Positions 38,551 through 46,362 of a stretch of 59,935 nt of DNA are shown piece after piece (position 1 is the first letter of the stretch; every line of letters begins with the position of its first letter). The notes below the pieces were generated by a model, which saw nothing but the letters and a program-made list of their open reading frames with translations, had not been told where the DNA came from and did no database searches. Source of the stretch: Ruminococcus sp. AF46-10NS (lineage in GTDB: Bacteria > Bacillota > Clostridia > Lachnospirales > Lachnospiraceae). The stretch spans positions 1-59,935 of the forward strand of contig NZ_QRNF01000022.1 in NCBI RefSeq assembly GCF_003474435.1, in the 5' to 3' direction. The translations under genes and the position numbers were made by a program.

Positions 38551-38578
38551 AAAAAGGTGGTAGTTTTAAAATACCACC
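38551..38578 (-). terminator. Terminator after dnaN
   Basis: GGTGGTA (38556-38562) and TACCACC (38572-38578) pair, and T5 follows on the minus strand, about 140 bp after dnaN. It separates dnaA-dnaN from yaaA-recF. Confidence 0.7.
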
Positions 38579-38626
38579 TGCCAGCTATATTTCCAGTTAC
38601 ATACTCTTAGCAAAGTTTTTATATGT

Positions 38627-38664
38627 GCGTGGCTCGCGGACATCCACTGCCGGCCACGCAGTTT
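38627..38664 (+). terminator. Plus-strand terminator-like hairpin in the dnaN/yaaA gap
   Basis: GCGTGGC (38627-38633) and GCCACGC (38653-38659), then AGTTTTT, form a terminator shape on the plus strand, where no gene is known to be transcribed. It may simply be a stem in the dnaN 3' UTR. Confidence 0.35.
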
Positions 38665-38718
38665 TTACCCATATGCACTCCATCTGTTGTTTCGTTTGTG
38701 CATTGTATTTTGCAAATA

Positions 38719-39834
38719 CTATCTCCCCTGATTCTGGTTGATGTTTACCGGAAGGATCAGATAAGTATAATTCTCTTCATCATCACGGATAAAGCAAGGA
38801 GCTTTAGGGTTTACAAGATAAATGGTAACAGTTTCATCATCAATAACACGAAGTGCATCGATCAGGAATTTCGGGTTAAAGCCGATCATAATGTCTTTAC
38901 CCTCTTTCTCAATATCGATCTCTTCATTCATGGAACCCATTGCAGAATCAATGCGCAGCTCCATATTATCATCTGTGATATTGATAATGATTGGTTTTTT
39001 ATCAACTTCCCGGACAAGAAGTGTCGCACGGTCGATACAATCCAGAAACTCTTTTTTGTTAATTTTCAGTTTTGTCTCATAATCGCTTGAAAGCATCTGG
39101 TCAATTCTGAAATATTCCCCTTCAATCAGTCTGGAAACTACCATAGTCTGGTCAAATTCGAACAGAATGTGGTTTTTTGTAAAGTAAATACTTACCTGGT
39201 CATCCACTTCTCCGGACAGAATCTTACTCACTTCACTTAAAGTTTTTCCCGGAACTACCACCTTACGGTCAGAATATTCTCTCTTAAGCGGCATTTTTCG
39301 AATCGCAATACGATGGCCATCCAGAGAAACTACTTTTAGACAGTTATCCCTGATCTCAAAAAGTTCACCTGTCATCAGTTTATTGTTCTCATTTACAGCA
39401 ATAGAAAAAATGGTCTGTCTGATCATTTCTTTCAAAGTATACTGGGAAATTGTAAGTGGTTCATCTTTTTCGATTATAGGTAAATAAGCAAAATCTTCTC
39501 CTGATTTGCCAGGAATGTTGAATTTTGCTTTTTCACAGGTGATAGTTGCTGCATATTTGTCGTCTGTTTTGATAGTAATGTCATTATCTGGAAGTCGCCT
39601 GATAATTTCATAAAAAATCTTTGCATCAAGAGCAACTTTTCCTTTTTCTTCAATAATACCATCAACTATTGTTTCAATTCCCAGTTCCATGTCATTGGTG
39701 GTAAATTTGATCTGGTTGGTTGTTGCATCCATAAGAATACATTCAAGTATTGGCATGGTGGTTTTTGATGGAACTGCTTTAAGTGAAATACTTACACTTT
39801 TTAATAGACTGGATTTGGAGCAGATAATTTTCAT
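38719..39834 (-). CDS. dnaN: DNA polymerase III beta subunit (sliding clamp)
   Basis: DnaN (371 aa) is the ring-shaped clamp that tethers polymerase III to DNA, loaded by the clamp loader to which HolB (in this window) belongs. It matches the three-domain clamp in length. Recognisable segments are MKIICSKSSLLKSVSISLKAVPSKTT at the N-terminus, the VSLDGHRIAIR element in the middle, and the C-terminal YLILPVNIN, near the protein-binding pocket. The dnaA stop is about 280 bp upstream. Confidence 0.96.
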   Translation of the reverse strand: MKIICSKSSLLKSVSISLKAVPSKTTMPILECILMDATTNQIKFTTNDMELGIETIVDGIIEEKGKVALDAKIFYEIIRRLPDNDITIKTDDKYAATITCEKAKFNIPGKSGEDFAYLPIIEKDEPLTISQYTLKEMIRQTIFSIAVNENNKLMTGELFEIRDNCLKVVSLDGHRIAIRKMPLKREYSDRKVVVPGKTLSEVSKILSGEVDDQVSIYFTKNHILFEFDQTMVVSRLIEGEYFRIDQMLSSDYETKLKINKKEFLDCIDRATLLVREVDKKPIIINITDDNMELRIDSAMGSMNEEIDIEKEGKDIMIGFNPKFLIDALRVIDDETVTIYLVNPKAPCFIRDDEENYTYLILPVNINQNQGR

Positions 39835-39839
39835 AATGT

Positions 39840-40100
39840 GTATAACTCCTTTTTTGGATAAATTGTGGTTTTTATAAATATATTTATAGAAAAAATTCGT
39901 CGTAACCGCCGTAGGGGGCCAGATTTTGTGAAAAACTCCCGCAGGCCTGTTAGTTACAAGGTTTTTCGGGTGGGATAACTTTGTGTATAAGTGGTAGTTT
40001 CGGATGTGAATAAACCGGGGATAAAATTACCGCCGATTTTTTGCAAAAAGTTGTACACATTCTTCCACATGCAATCAACACGTTATACACCAGTAATGTG
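39840..40100. promoter_or_regulatory. dnaA-dnaN gap with secondary DnaA-box-like sites
   Basis: Near-consensus boxes: TGTGTATAA (39982-39990), TTATACACC (40083-40091), TTGTACACA (near 40052) and TGTGGATTA at the end of dnaA (near 40120). With the main cluster on the other side of dnaA this gives the bipartite pattern known from B. subtilis, in which boxes flank dnaA. Confidence 0.55.
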
Positions 40101-40110
40101 GAAAACTTTC

Positions 40111-41477
40111 CTAACCTTGTGGATTAATCTTCTTTTTCAATATATCAATGGTATTTTTTAAGTTATCATCGTTCTGCAATTCATTTTCAATCTTTTCAAT
40201 ACCGTGCATAACCGTTGTGTGGTCACGGTTTCCAAGTGCTTTTCCGATATTTTTCAAAGGAGTGGAGATAATTTCACGGCAGAGATACATGGCAACCTGG
40301 CGCGGCATAACGATTTTTGAGTTTCGTTTATTTCCACTTAAGTCAGCAGGAGTAACTCCGTAATGTTCGGAAACAACGGAGATGATATATTCTGGTGTGA
40401 TCACTTTTTTTTCATCTGGAGAAATAATATCCTTCAGTGCCTGTTTGGCAAGTTCCAGAGTAACTTCTTTTTTCTCAAGTTTGGCTCCTGCCATAACCTT
40501 ATTAAAGGCACCCTCCAGCTCTCGAATATTGGATTTGATATTAGTTGCAATGTATTTGATAACATCTTCGCTGATGCTGTAACCGTTCATCTCCTCATTC
40601 TTGTGAAGGATCGCCATTCTTGTTTCATAATCTGGCAGTGTAATATCTGCGATCAGTCCCCATTCGAATCTTGAACGGAATCTTTCTTCCAGGATTTCCA
40701 TGTCTTTCGGTGGTTTATCTGAAGATATGATGATCTGCTTCTTGGCACTGTGGAGACTGTTAAATGTATGGAAAAATTCTTCCTGTGTAGATTCCTTTCC
40801 TATAATAAACTGAATATCGTCAACGAGAAGAACATCAATATTTCTGTATTTTTCACGGAATTTACTCATTGCAGTGTTGTTTCCGTTTCGAATTGTTTCG
40901 ATCAGTTCGTTGGTAAATTCCTCACTGGTTACATAGAGAACCCGGCTGTTTTCGTCGTGTTCCAGTATAAAATGAGCAATGGAATGCATAAGATGCGTTT
41001 TTCCGAGGCCGCTCCGCCATAAATAAACAGTGGATTATAGGTATCTCCCGGAGATTCGGCAACTGCCAAGGCAGCAGCCTGGGCAAATTTGTTATTGCTT
41101 CCTACAACGAAGGTGTCGAAGGTGTATTTTGGATTTAAATGAGCTTCTTCGTAACGTGTATCGTGAACCTGTTTATCATAGGAAGTATTTTTTTCTGTTT
41201 TTTTGGGGAGATCTTTTTCCAGGACGAAGCGAACCTCGCATTCTTCCATGCCTGTCAGCACACAGATTGTAACCTGAAGCGGTATTTTATAACGTTTACT
41301 GATATAATTAACCCCAATCGCAGCCTGCTCAGAGGGAACAACCACTGTTATCAGCTTTCCGTCAACCTCATAAACTTTCAGTGGTTTAAGCCAGGTGTTA
41401 AAAGGGACATCATTCACCTCATATTCAGATTTGACAGTTTGTAGGATCTCCTCCCATTTTTCAATAACAGTGTTCAT
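40111..41477 (-). CDS. dnaA: Chromosomal replication initiator DnaA (one missing base)
   Basis: DnaA binds DnaA boxes and melts the origin. The N-terminal domain I ([20 protein letters not shown]...) and the linker are in one frame; the AAA+ core and DNA-binding domain in another. One missing G at about 41009 falls exactly in Walker A: the present frame reads GGAASEKR, the restored one [13 protein letters not shown]. Other landmarks: Walker [10 protein letters not shown], the arginine-finger region [10 protein letters not shown], and the C-terminal [14 protein letters not shown] plus [10 protein letters not shown]. Restored length about 455 aa. An essential gene, so the break is probably a sequence error. 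It is transcribed from a TTGCGA/TAATAT promoter at 41540-41568. Confidence 0.95.
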
Positions 41478-41504
41478 TTTTTCCTCCCATGAGTTTTATA
41501 ATAA

Positions 41505-41519
41505 CCCCAGCCTGCGGCT
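41505..41519 (-). promoter_or_regulatory. Hairpin in the dnaA leader
   Basis: CCAGCC/GGCTGG with a TGC loop lies between the dnaA promoter and its Shine-Dalgarno (GGGAGG). It could affect dnaA translation; no terminator T-run follows. Confidence 0.4.
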
Positions 41520-41539
41520 GGAGACAGATATCCTTTTAT

Positions 41540-41568
41540 ATATTACAATGAAAATGGGGTTTTCGCAA
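41540..41568 (-). promoter_or_regulatory. dnaA promoter
   Basis: -35 TTGCGA (41563-41568), 17-bp spacer and -10 TAATAT (41540-41545) on the minus strand. The first DnaA box (41599-41607) is 30 bp upstream, so DnaA autoregulation is plausible. Confidence 0.65.
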
Positions 41569-41579
41569 TGGAAAACGTT

Positions 41580-41880
41580 GAGATTTTGGGGAAAACTATG
41601 TGGATAATTTTGGGGAAATTACGGTGGATGAGGGTGGAAAATAGTGTATAACTGGTAAATTGGTTTCCATAAGTTGACGCTATGTGGAAAATAGGAAGAA
41701 TTTATGTGTATAAAATTATCCACTGTCAAAATACCGCAAATAAAAGGATTTTTTGAAGATAAGGTAAAAAAACAGCCTGAAAAAGTGGATAGTTTTGCTG
41801 GTAATCCACTAGTTATCCACAAGTTATCCACAAAATGTGGATAATATTACGTAAACCATAAGCATAATCCACATAAGTGG
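41580..41880. other. oriC: Chromosomal origin of replication (oriC)
   Basis: This 300-bp AT-rich interval between the divergent dnaA and rpmH genes holds many DnaA boxes. Three perfect ones are packed at 41813-41821, 41824-41832 (TTATCCACA) and 41836-41844 (inverted TGTGGATAA); another perfect one is at 41599-41607. Near-perfect sites are at 41643-41651, 41705-41713 and 41716-41724. Gene orientation switches here from minus to plus, as expected at a bidirectional origin. The AT-rich DNA from 41846 to 41915 is a candidate unwinding region. Confidence 0.92.
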
Positions 41881-41915
41881 CGAAAATTAAAAATGCACAG
41901 CAGGCGGTATTTTTC

Positions 41916-41941
41916 AAACCCTTGATTTTATTGGGTTTTTT
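41916..41941 (+). terminator. Terminator-like hairpin between oriC and rpmH
   Basis: AAACCC and GGGTTT with an 11-nt AT loop, then T6 on the plus strand. No plus-strand gene lies upstream, so it may insulate the rpmH promoter from transcripts running through the origin. Confidence 0.45.
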
Positions 41942-41952
41942 GCAATTTTTAC

Positions 41953-41981
41953 TTGACGAAAAGGAGGTTTATTTATATAAT
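41953..41981 (+). promoter_or_regulatory. rpmH promoter
   Basis: -35 TTGACG (41953-41958), 17-bp spacer, -10 TATAAT (41976-41981): a near-consensus strong promoter for the ribosomal protein operon. Confidence 0.85.
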
Positions 41982-42053
41982 TGAAACGATGTTCTGAATG
42001 ATAAGTTATTTCATAACAATTAATTAAGAATAGATAAAGGAGGTGCTTTACCT

Positions 42054-42188
42054 ATGAAGATGACATTTCAGCCAAAAAAGAGATCCAGAGCTAAAGTTCA
42101 CGGCTTCAGAGCTCGCATGAGCACAAAGGGCGGACGTAAAGTATTAGCTGCAAGAAGATTAAAAGGAAGAAAACAGTTATCAGCATAA
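42054..42188 (+). CDS. rpmH: 50S ribosomal protein L34
   Basis: L34 is a 44-aa, very basic protein of the large ribosomal subunit. The sequence [18 protein letters not shown] and the end [19 protein letters not shown] are unmistakable. An AAAGGAGGTG Shine-Dalgarno lies upstream. It is the first gene of rpmH-rnpA-yidD-yidC-jag, the conserved set next to oriC. A hairpin with T4 follows at 42194-42218. Confidence 0.97.
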   Translation: MKMTFQPKKRSRAKVHGFRARMSTKGGRKVLAARRLKGRKQLSA

Positions 42189-42193
42189 GCTGC

Positions 42194-42218
42194 AAGACCG
42201 CATTTATGTGGTCTTTTC
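42194..42218 (+). terminator. Weak terminator between rpmH and rnpA
   Basis: AAGACC/GGTCTT stem with a 10-nt loop, then TTTTCTT. Partial termination here would give much more L34 mRNA than rnpA mRNA, as needed for their different amounts. Confidence 0.55.
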
Positions 42219-42270
42219 TTCTATCCGGAGAAATATCCGTGCAGACGGAATTTAATTAAGGAGGATTCGT

Positions 42271-42633
42271 TTGATCAGATCAGAGTCCTTAAAGAAGAAT
42301 AAAGATTTTAAAATTGTATATCAGAACGGAACATCATACGCAAATCGGCTTCTGGTGATGTACGTGCTGAAGAATCAGCACAAGAAGAATCGTCTGGGAA
42401 TATCTGTAAGTAAAAAAGTAGGGAATAGTGTGGTTCGCCACAGACTCACCAGACTGATAAGAGAAAGTTATCGTCTCAACGAAACAGATTTTGACAGTAA
42501 CCTTGATATTGTAGTAGTAGCGAGAGCTTCTGCCAAGGGCAAAGGCTTTCACGAGATCGAGAGTGCTTTTCTGCATCTTGCGAGAAAGCATCATATAACA
42601 GGGAATGAACATGATAAAGAAATTTCTGATTAA
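42271..42633 (+). CDS. rnpA: Ribonuclease P protein component
   Basis: RnpA (120 aa) is the protein subunit that helps RNase P RNA remove tRNA 5' leaders. It shows the basic, aromatic N-terminus ([15 protein letters not shown]), the RNR-type signature region ([21 protein letters not shown]) and [12 protein letters not shown]. The start is a TTG at 42271 after AAGGAGG. It overlaps the next gene by 23 bp. Confidence 0.95.
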   Translation: MIRSESLKKNKDFKIVYQNGTSYANRLLVMYVLKNQHKKNRLGISVSKKVGNSVVRHRLTRLIRESYRLNETDFDSNLDIVVVARASAKGKGFHEIESAFLHLARKHHITGNEHDKEISD

Positions 42634-42823
42634 GATGATAAGGCTCTATCAAAAATATATATCGCCGATGAAGAGAACGAAATGTCCTTATATTCCCACA
42701 TGTTCTCAATATGGTTTGGAAGCAATCGAAAAATATGGCGCATTCAGGGGCAGTCTTCTTGCGGTATGGAGGATATTGCGATGCAATCCTTTTTCACATG
42801 GAGGCTATGATCCTGTGCCATGA
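42611..42823 (+). CDS. yidD: Membrane protein insertion efficiency factor YidD
   Basis: YidD is a small membrane-associated protein that assists YidC. The 70-aa sequence has the amphipathic N-terminus ([11 protein letters not shown]) and three conserved cysteines in [15 protein letters not shown] and [17 protein letters not shown]. The ATG at 42611 is preferred over 42605 since AGGGA then stands 6 nt upstream. The gene overlaps rnpA, suggesting coupling. Confidence 0.94.
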   Translation: MIKKFLIKMIRLYQKYISPMKRTKCPYIPTCSQYGLEAIEKYGAFRGSLLAVWRILRCNPFSHGGYDPVP

Positions 42824-42910
42824 ATTATTTTGTAACTGTTCGGCCTCTTTTTCCCAGGGCTGAATAGTTACCATTGGACTTTTACAATTGAATAAGAAGT
42901 CTAGGAGGAA

Positions 42911-44233
42911 ATGAATTTGGAACTGTTTTTAGCAACAAAAACCGGAACTCCTATTATCGGACAGATCGCGTCTGTGATGGGATGGATCATGGATGGCATA
43001 TATAAGATGCTTGACGGCCTGTTCGGAATCCAGAACATTGGTCTTTGTATCATTATCTTCAGTATTCTTATCTTTGCCTTTATGACACCGCTGCAGATCA
43101 AGCAGCAGAAATTTTCCAAGTTAAGTGCGATCATGCAGCCTGAGATCCAGAAGGTCCAGAAGAAATATCAGGGTAAAAAAGATCAGGACTCCATGATGAA
43201 AATGAACGAAGAAACCCAGGCTGTTTATCAGAAATATGGTGTTTCTCCCACCGGTAGCTGTGTACAGTTAGCCATTCAGATGCCTATTCTGTTTGCACTG
43301 TATCAGGTTATCTACCGAATTCCTGCTTACGTTGGAAGTGTAAAGAGCATTTTTACTGGTGTAGTTGACAAGCTGGTAGCTGTAAACGGATACACGGATA
43401 TCCTGCAGCAGTTTATTACAGATAATTCCATGACACGAGTACGTCTCGTTATGGACAGTGCCGGAAATGCTACAAGTAACTCTATTGTTGATTTTCTGTA
43501 TGCACTTTCTCCTGAACAGTGGAAAGAGCTGGCCAAGATGGATCAGTTTTCAGGCTTTTCTGATATGATCACAAGTACTTCTCATGAGATTTCCAAGATG
43601 CAGGGATTCTGTGGACTGAATATCGCAGACCAGCCGCTGTACTATATCATGGAGTTCTTCAAAAATAATGGTTCTCTGTTACTTGCGATCATAGCACTTC
43701 TGATCCCGGTTCTTGCATGGGCAACTCAGATGCTGAACCTGAAGCTTATGCCACAGGCAGCAACACAGCCGACAGACGGAAATGATCAGGCCAGTGCAAT
43801 GGCAAGCTCCATGAAGACCATGAACATGGTTATGCCGCTGATGTCTGCATTCTTCTGCTTCACATTCCCGGTTGGTCTTGGTATCTACTGGATCGCCAGT
43901 GCTGTTGTACGAAGTGCTCAGCAGTTTGCGATCAACCGTCATCTTGATAAGATGAACATTGATGATCTGGTTAATGAGAATATGAAGAAGATCGAAGCGA
44001 AGCGTGCGAAGGAAGGACTTCCGCCTCAGAAGATCACCAATCAGGCTCATCAGTCCGCCAAGAATATCAATAAACCTGTAATTGATAAGGGTAACAGCGG
44101 AAACAATGGTGCTTCAGACAGAGCACGCAAGGTTGATGAAGCTTATGCGAAGTCAAGAAATGCAAAAGCAGGAAGCATCACAGCCAAAGCTAATCTCGTA
44201 AGAGACTTTGACGAGAGAAATAAGAAGAAATAA
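42911..44233 (+). CDS. yidC: Membrane protein insertase YidC (Oxa1/SpoIIIJ family)
   Basis: YidC (440 aa) inserts and folds membrane proteins, alone or with SecYEG. It is the Gram-positive type without the large periplasmic domain. Five hydrophobic segments are visible, including IGLCIIIFSILIFAFMTPLQ, GSCVQLAIQMPILFALYQ and NMVMPLMSAFFCFTFPVGLGIYW, and a long basic C-terminal tail that binds ribosomes. The ATG at 42911 is only 2 nt from GGAGG; the TTG at 42917 has better spacing and may be the true start. There is no lipoprotein cysteine at the start. It is followed by jag, its usual partner. Confidence 0.95.
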   Translation: MNLELFLATKTGTPIIGQIASVMGWIMDGIYKMLDGLFGIQNIGLCIIIFSILIFAFMTPLQIKQQKFSKLSAIMQPEIQKVQKKYQGKKDQDSMMKMNEETQAVYQKYGVSPTGSCVQLAIQMPILFALYQVIYRIPAYVGSVKSIFTGVVDKLVAVNGYTDILQQFITDNSMTRVRLVMDSAGNATSNSIVDFLYALSPEQWKELAKMDQFSGFSDMITSTSHEISKMQGFCGLNIADQPLYYIMEFFKNNGSLLLAIIALLIPVLAWATQMLNLKLMPQAATQPTDGNDQASAMASSMKTMNMVMPLMSAFFCFTFPVGLGIYWIASAVVRSAQQFAINRHLDKMNIDDLVNENMKKIEAKRAKEGLPPQKITNQAHQSAKNINKPVIDKGNSGNNGASDRARKVDEAYAKSRNAKAGSITAKANLVRDFDERNKKK

Positions 44234-44254
44234 TCAGGAACGGAGGGGTTCGTA

Positions 44255-45265
44255 ATGGAGGATTACATTCAGTTTTCAGCAAAAACAAAGAATGAAGCTA
44301 TCACAAAAGCGTGTCTTGAGCTTGGAACTTCCAGTGACCAGCTTGATATTCAGGTTATCAGTGAAGGCAGCTCCGGATTCTTCGGAATCGGCAGTAAACC
44401 TGCCGTGATCAAAGTTCGCAGAATCGAGCCAGTTTCTGATATGCAGGAAATCAATGATTTGGTAGAGTCAGTGAAACTGGACGCTATTAAAGATGAGAAG
44501 AAACTAGACAAGACGTTTACTCCGAATGTAAAGAAAGAGTCTGTACCGAAAGCTGCTCCTGTAAAAGAGAAGAAACCGGTGAAGACAGAAACTGTACAGG
44601 TGGAGAAAACAGTTGCGGAAGCACCTGCAAAGGCTGCAGCACCGAAGGAAAAACCGGTAAGGGATTTCCAGGGCAAAGCCAAACCTGCACGTGAGAAACA
44701 GCCAAGAGCTCCGAAAGAGCGTCAGCCAAAAGAAACACGTGAAAGAGCACCGAAGCAGGGCAGACCGGTAGAGATCCTTACTGATCCGCAGAAGATCAAA
44801 GAAGTTGAGGAGAGAGCAGTTGTATTTCTTCGCGATGTATTTGGTTCCATGGATCTTGGAGAAGTGGAGATTACATCCAAATATAACACTGCAGATGGAT
44901 CTCTTGATGTAGATTTTGAGGGTGAGGATATGGGAATCCTTATCGGAAAAAGAGGCCAGACACTGGATTCTCTTCAGTATCTGACAAGCCTTGTGGTAAA
45001 CAAAGGAGAGTCTACTTATATCCGAGTAAAACTTGATACAGAAGATTACAGAAGACGCCGTAAAGAAACTCTGGAAAACCTTGCAAGAGGAATTGCTTTC
45101 AAGGTGAAGAAAACCAGAAAACCGGTAGTTCTGGAACCGATGAATCCGTACGAGAGAAGAATCATCCACGCATCTCTGCAGGGCAACCGCTATGTAGAGA
45201 CAGTCAGTGAGGGTGAAGAACCTTACAGACATGTAGTGGTAAAACTGAAAAGGAATAATTACTGA
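44255..45265 (+). CDS. jag: RNA-binding protein Jag/KhpB
   Basis: This 336-aa protein has a Jag-N domain (about 1-50, FSAKTKNEAITKACLELG), a Lys/Pro/Ala/Glu-rich linker (about 85-165), a KH domain with GxxG-type loop (GILIGKRGQTLDSLQYL, about 226-243) and a C-terminal R3H domain (RRKETLENLARGI ... RRIIHASLQG). KhpB with KhpA binds RNA and affects cell elongation and sporulation in known Firmicutes. Alternate names: EloR, Jag. It is the last gene of the rpmH operon; a terminator follows at 45284-45327. Confidence 0.95.
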   Translation: MEDYIQFSAKTKNEAITKACLELGTSSDQLDIQVISEGSSGFFGIGSKPAVIKVRRIEPVSDMQEINDLVESVKLDAIKDEKKLDKTFTPNVKKESVPKAAPVKEKKPVKTETVQVEKTVAEAPAKAAAPKEKPVRDFQGKAKPAREKQPRAPKERQPKETRERAPKQGRPVEILTDPQKIKEVEERAVVFLRDVFGSMDLGEVEITSKYNTADGSLDVDFEGEDMGILIGKRGQTLDSLQYLTSLVVNKGESTYIRVKLDTEDYRRRRKETLENLARGIAFKVKKTRKPVVLEPMNPYERRIIHASLQGNRYVETVSEGEEPYRHVVVKLKRNNY

Positions 45266-45283
45266 TTCAGTGGTAAAAAATAT

Positions 45284-45327
45284 AAGCCGTAGTCCGGAGC
45301 GAAAGCTCTGTGGATACGGCTTTTTTT
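45284..45327 (+). terminator. Terminator after jag
   Basis: AAGCCGTA/TACGGCTT outer stem with an inner GGAGC...GCTC pair, and T7, 19 bp past the jag stop. Confidence 0.88.
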
Positions 45328-45330
45328 ACT

Positions 45331-45418
45331 GATAAACTGCGAAGTGGTTTATCGGTGCAGAGCCAGGTGGCGAATATGGATTGCGAATATCCGCTTGATT
45401 AGTGTGCCTGACGGGCAC
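45331..45418. repeat. Cluster of short hairpins and direct repeats
   Basis: In 110 bp there are GATAAAC/GTTTATC (45331-45353), a direct repeat GCGAATAT (45370-45377 and 45383-45390) and GTGCC/GGCAC (45404-45418). It lies just upstream of the 181-aa gene and has the look of a mobile intergenic element or a structured leader. Confidence 0.35.
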
Positions 45419-45438
45419 GAGAGAGGCAGGTCATCATT

Positions 45439-45984
45439 ATGAAAATTGAAAAATTTGTAAAGCTTATGACAGGGCATTTTGATAATAAAGAGCAATTTAC
45501 AGAAATGAAAGAAGCCGGGAAAATATTTCCGTATGCACAACATGTAAATACAGTCTGCAATGATAAAATAAAAAATATTCCTAAAGATTTTACAGGAATA
45601 TTTATTGTAGAAGAAAGCTATTATGAGACGGCCGGAAGACGTCACGTATCACCACATCTATTTCTTATTACAGATAATAACGATAAAATTATGCTGTCTT
45701 CCTATGAAATTCCGGAAGGAGAAGACAAAAATACGTTTTCTTATAATTCTATGAAGACTGTAGATTATAGTGAACTTAGAAAATCTGTGAAGTTTACACC
45801 GGCATTATATCAGGAAAAGGATGGTTTTTGGGAAGGTGGCAGTGTGAGCCAATTTACTCCGGTTGTGACATTCAGGCTGTGGGAAAAATTCTCAGATGCG
45901 TGTCTGGAGGTATCGGAAAGTATGGAAGTGAATGGAAAGAGAACCTTCGGATATGATGTTCCGATTATTTACAAAAGGATATAA
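45439..45984 (+). CDS. Hypothetical protein, faintly CpcT/CpeT-like
   Basis: I do not recognise this 181-aa protein with confidence. It has no signal peptide or membrane segment. The start (KIEKFVKLMTGHFDNKEQF), the middle (FIVEESYYETAGRRHVSPHLFLI) and the C-terminal half of polar strands suggest a small beta-barrel of the CpcT/CpeT type, but this is a resemblance in pattern only. It is AT-richer than its neighbours and stands alone between the jag terminator and mnmE, so it is probably an accessory gene. An AGAGAGGCAGG Shine-Dalgarno lies 8 nt upstream of the ATG. Confidence 0.6.
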   Translation: MKIEKFVKLMTGHFDNKEQFTEMKEAGKIFPYAQHVNTVCNDKIKNIPKDFTGIFIVEESYYETAGRRHVSPHLFLITDNNDKIMLSSYEIPEGEDKNTFSYNSMKTVDYSELRKSVKFTPALYQEKDGFWEGGSVSQFTPVVTFRLWEKFSDACLEVSESMEVNGKRTFGYDVPIIYKRI

Positions 45985-46040
45985 CAGCTATTAAATCTCT
46001 TAAAACCGGTGAAAGCTTAATGTGAAATTAAAAATTATCA

Positions 46041-46069
46041 TTGCAATCTCCACAGCAATTCTTTATAAT
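46041..46069 (+). promoter_or_regulatory. Promoter upstream of mnmE
   Basis: -35 TTGCAA (46041-46046), 17-bp spacer, -10 TATAAT (46064-46069). It would give a leader of about 290 nt before mnmE, or drive the possible 58-codon ORF at 46072. Confidence 0.6.
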
Positions 46070-46071
46070 CA

Positions 46072-46248
46072 TTGAAGAGAAATAATAAAAAATATTTCGT
46101 TACTGTTTACATTGTTCTCAGTTTTTCTGTGACCTTTGCTTACAAAAACACTTCAGTGAACAGTAACGATATTTCTGCAGCGGACATCCGGAATGCAGAG
46201 ATCACATTTATAAATATAGAAACTGACAGAAGATGTTATTCTAGGTGA
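46072..46248 (+). other. Possible small secreted ORF or gene remnant
   Basis: A TTG at 46072 opens a 58-codon frame (MKRNNKKYFVTVYIVLSFSV...) with a signal-peptide-like start and a polar rest (NDISAADIRNAEITFINIE). There is no Shine-Dalgarno and the TATAAT lies directly before it, so it would be nearly leaderless. A second short frame just upstream (KLKIIIAISTAILYNH) has a similar hydrophobic start. These may be remains of a decayed secreted protein gene, or chance frames in the mnmE leader. Confidence 0.25.
46098..46168 (+). promoter_or_regulatory. Long-range stem in the mnmE leader
   Basis: CGTTACTGTTTAC (46098-46110) and GTGAACAGTAACG (46156-46168) pair over 13 positions with one G-U, enclosing a 45-nt loop. 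It lies in the presumed leader RNA. Function unknown. Confidence 0.45.
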
Positions 46249-46362
46249 AAGCGTGAATAATACGTGTTTTTTGCGTGTAAAAAGCTTTTCCGGAATAACT
46301 TTTTTTGTGCCGGGATTATGGAGCAATCCTGTTGGCAGGAACTTTTGAGAGGAGAGTGAATA

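Noticed and set aside
41000..41020. Programmed ribosomal frameshift in dnaA (and gyrA, mnmG)
   Set aside because: No slippery heptamer or stimulatory structure, and all eight broken genes need exactly one extra base; a shared sequencing artefact explains them better.
44730..44750. Second parS-like site in jag (CACGTGAAA)
   Set aside because: Only one half-site matches; about five mismatches to the 16-bp consensus.
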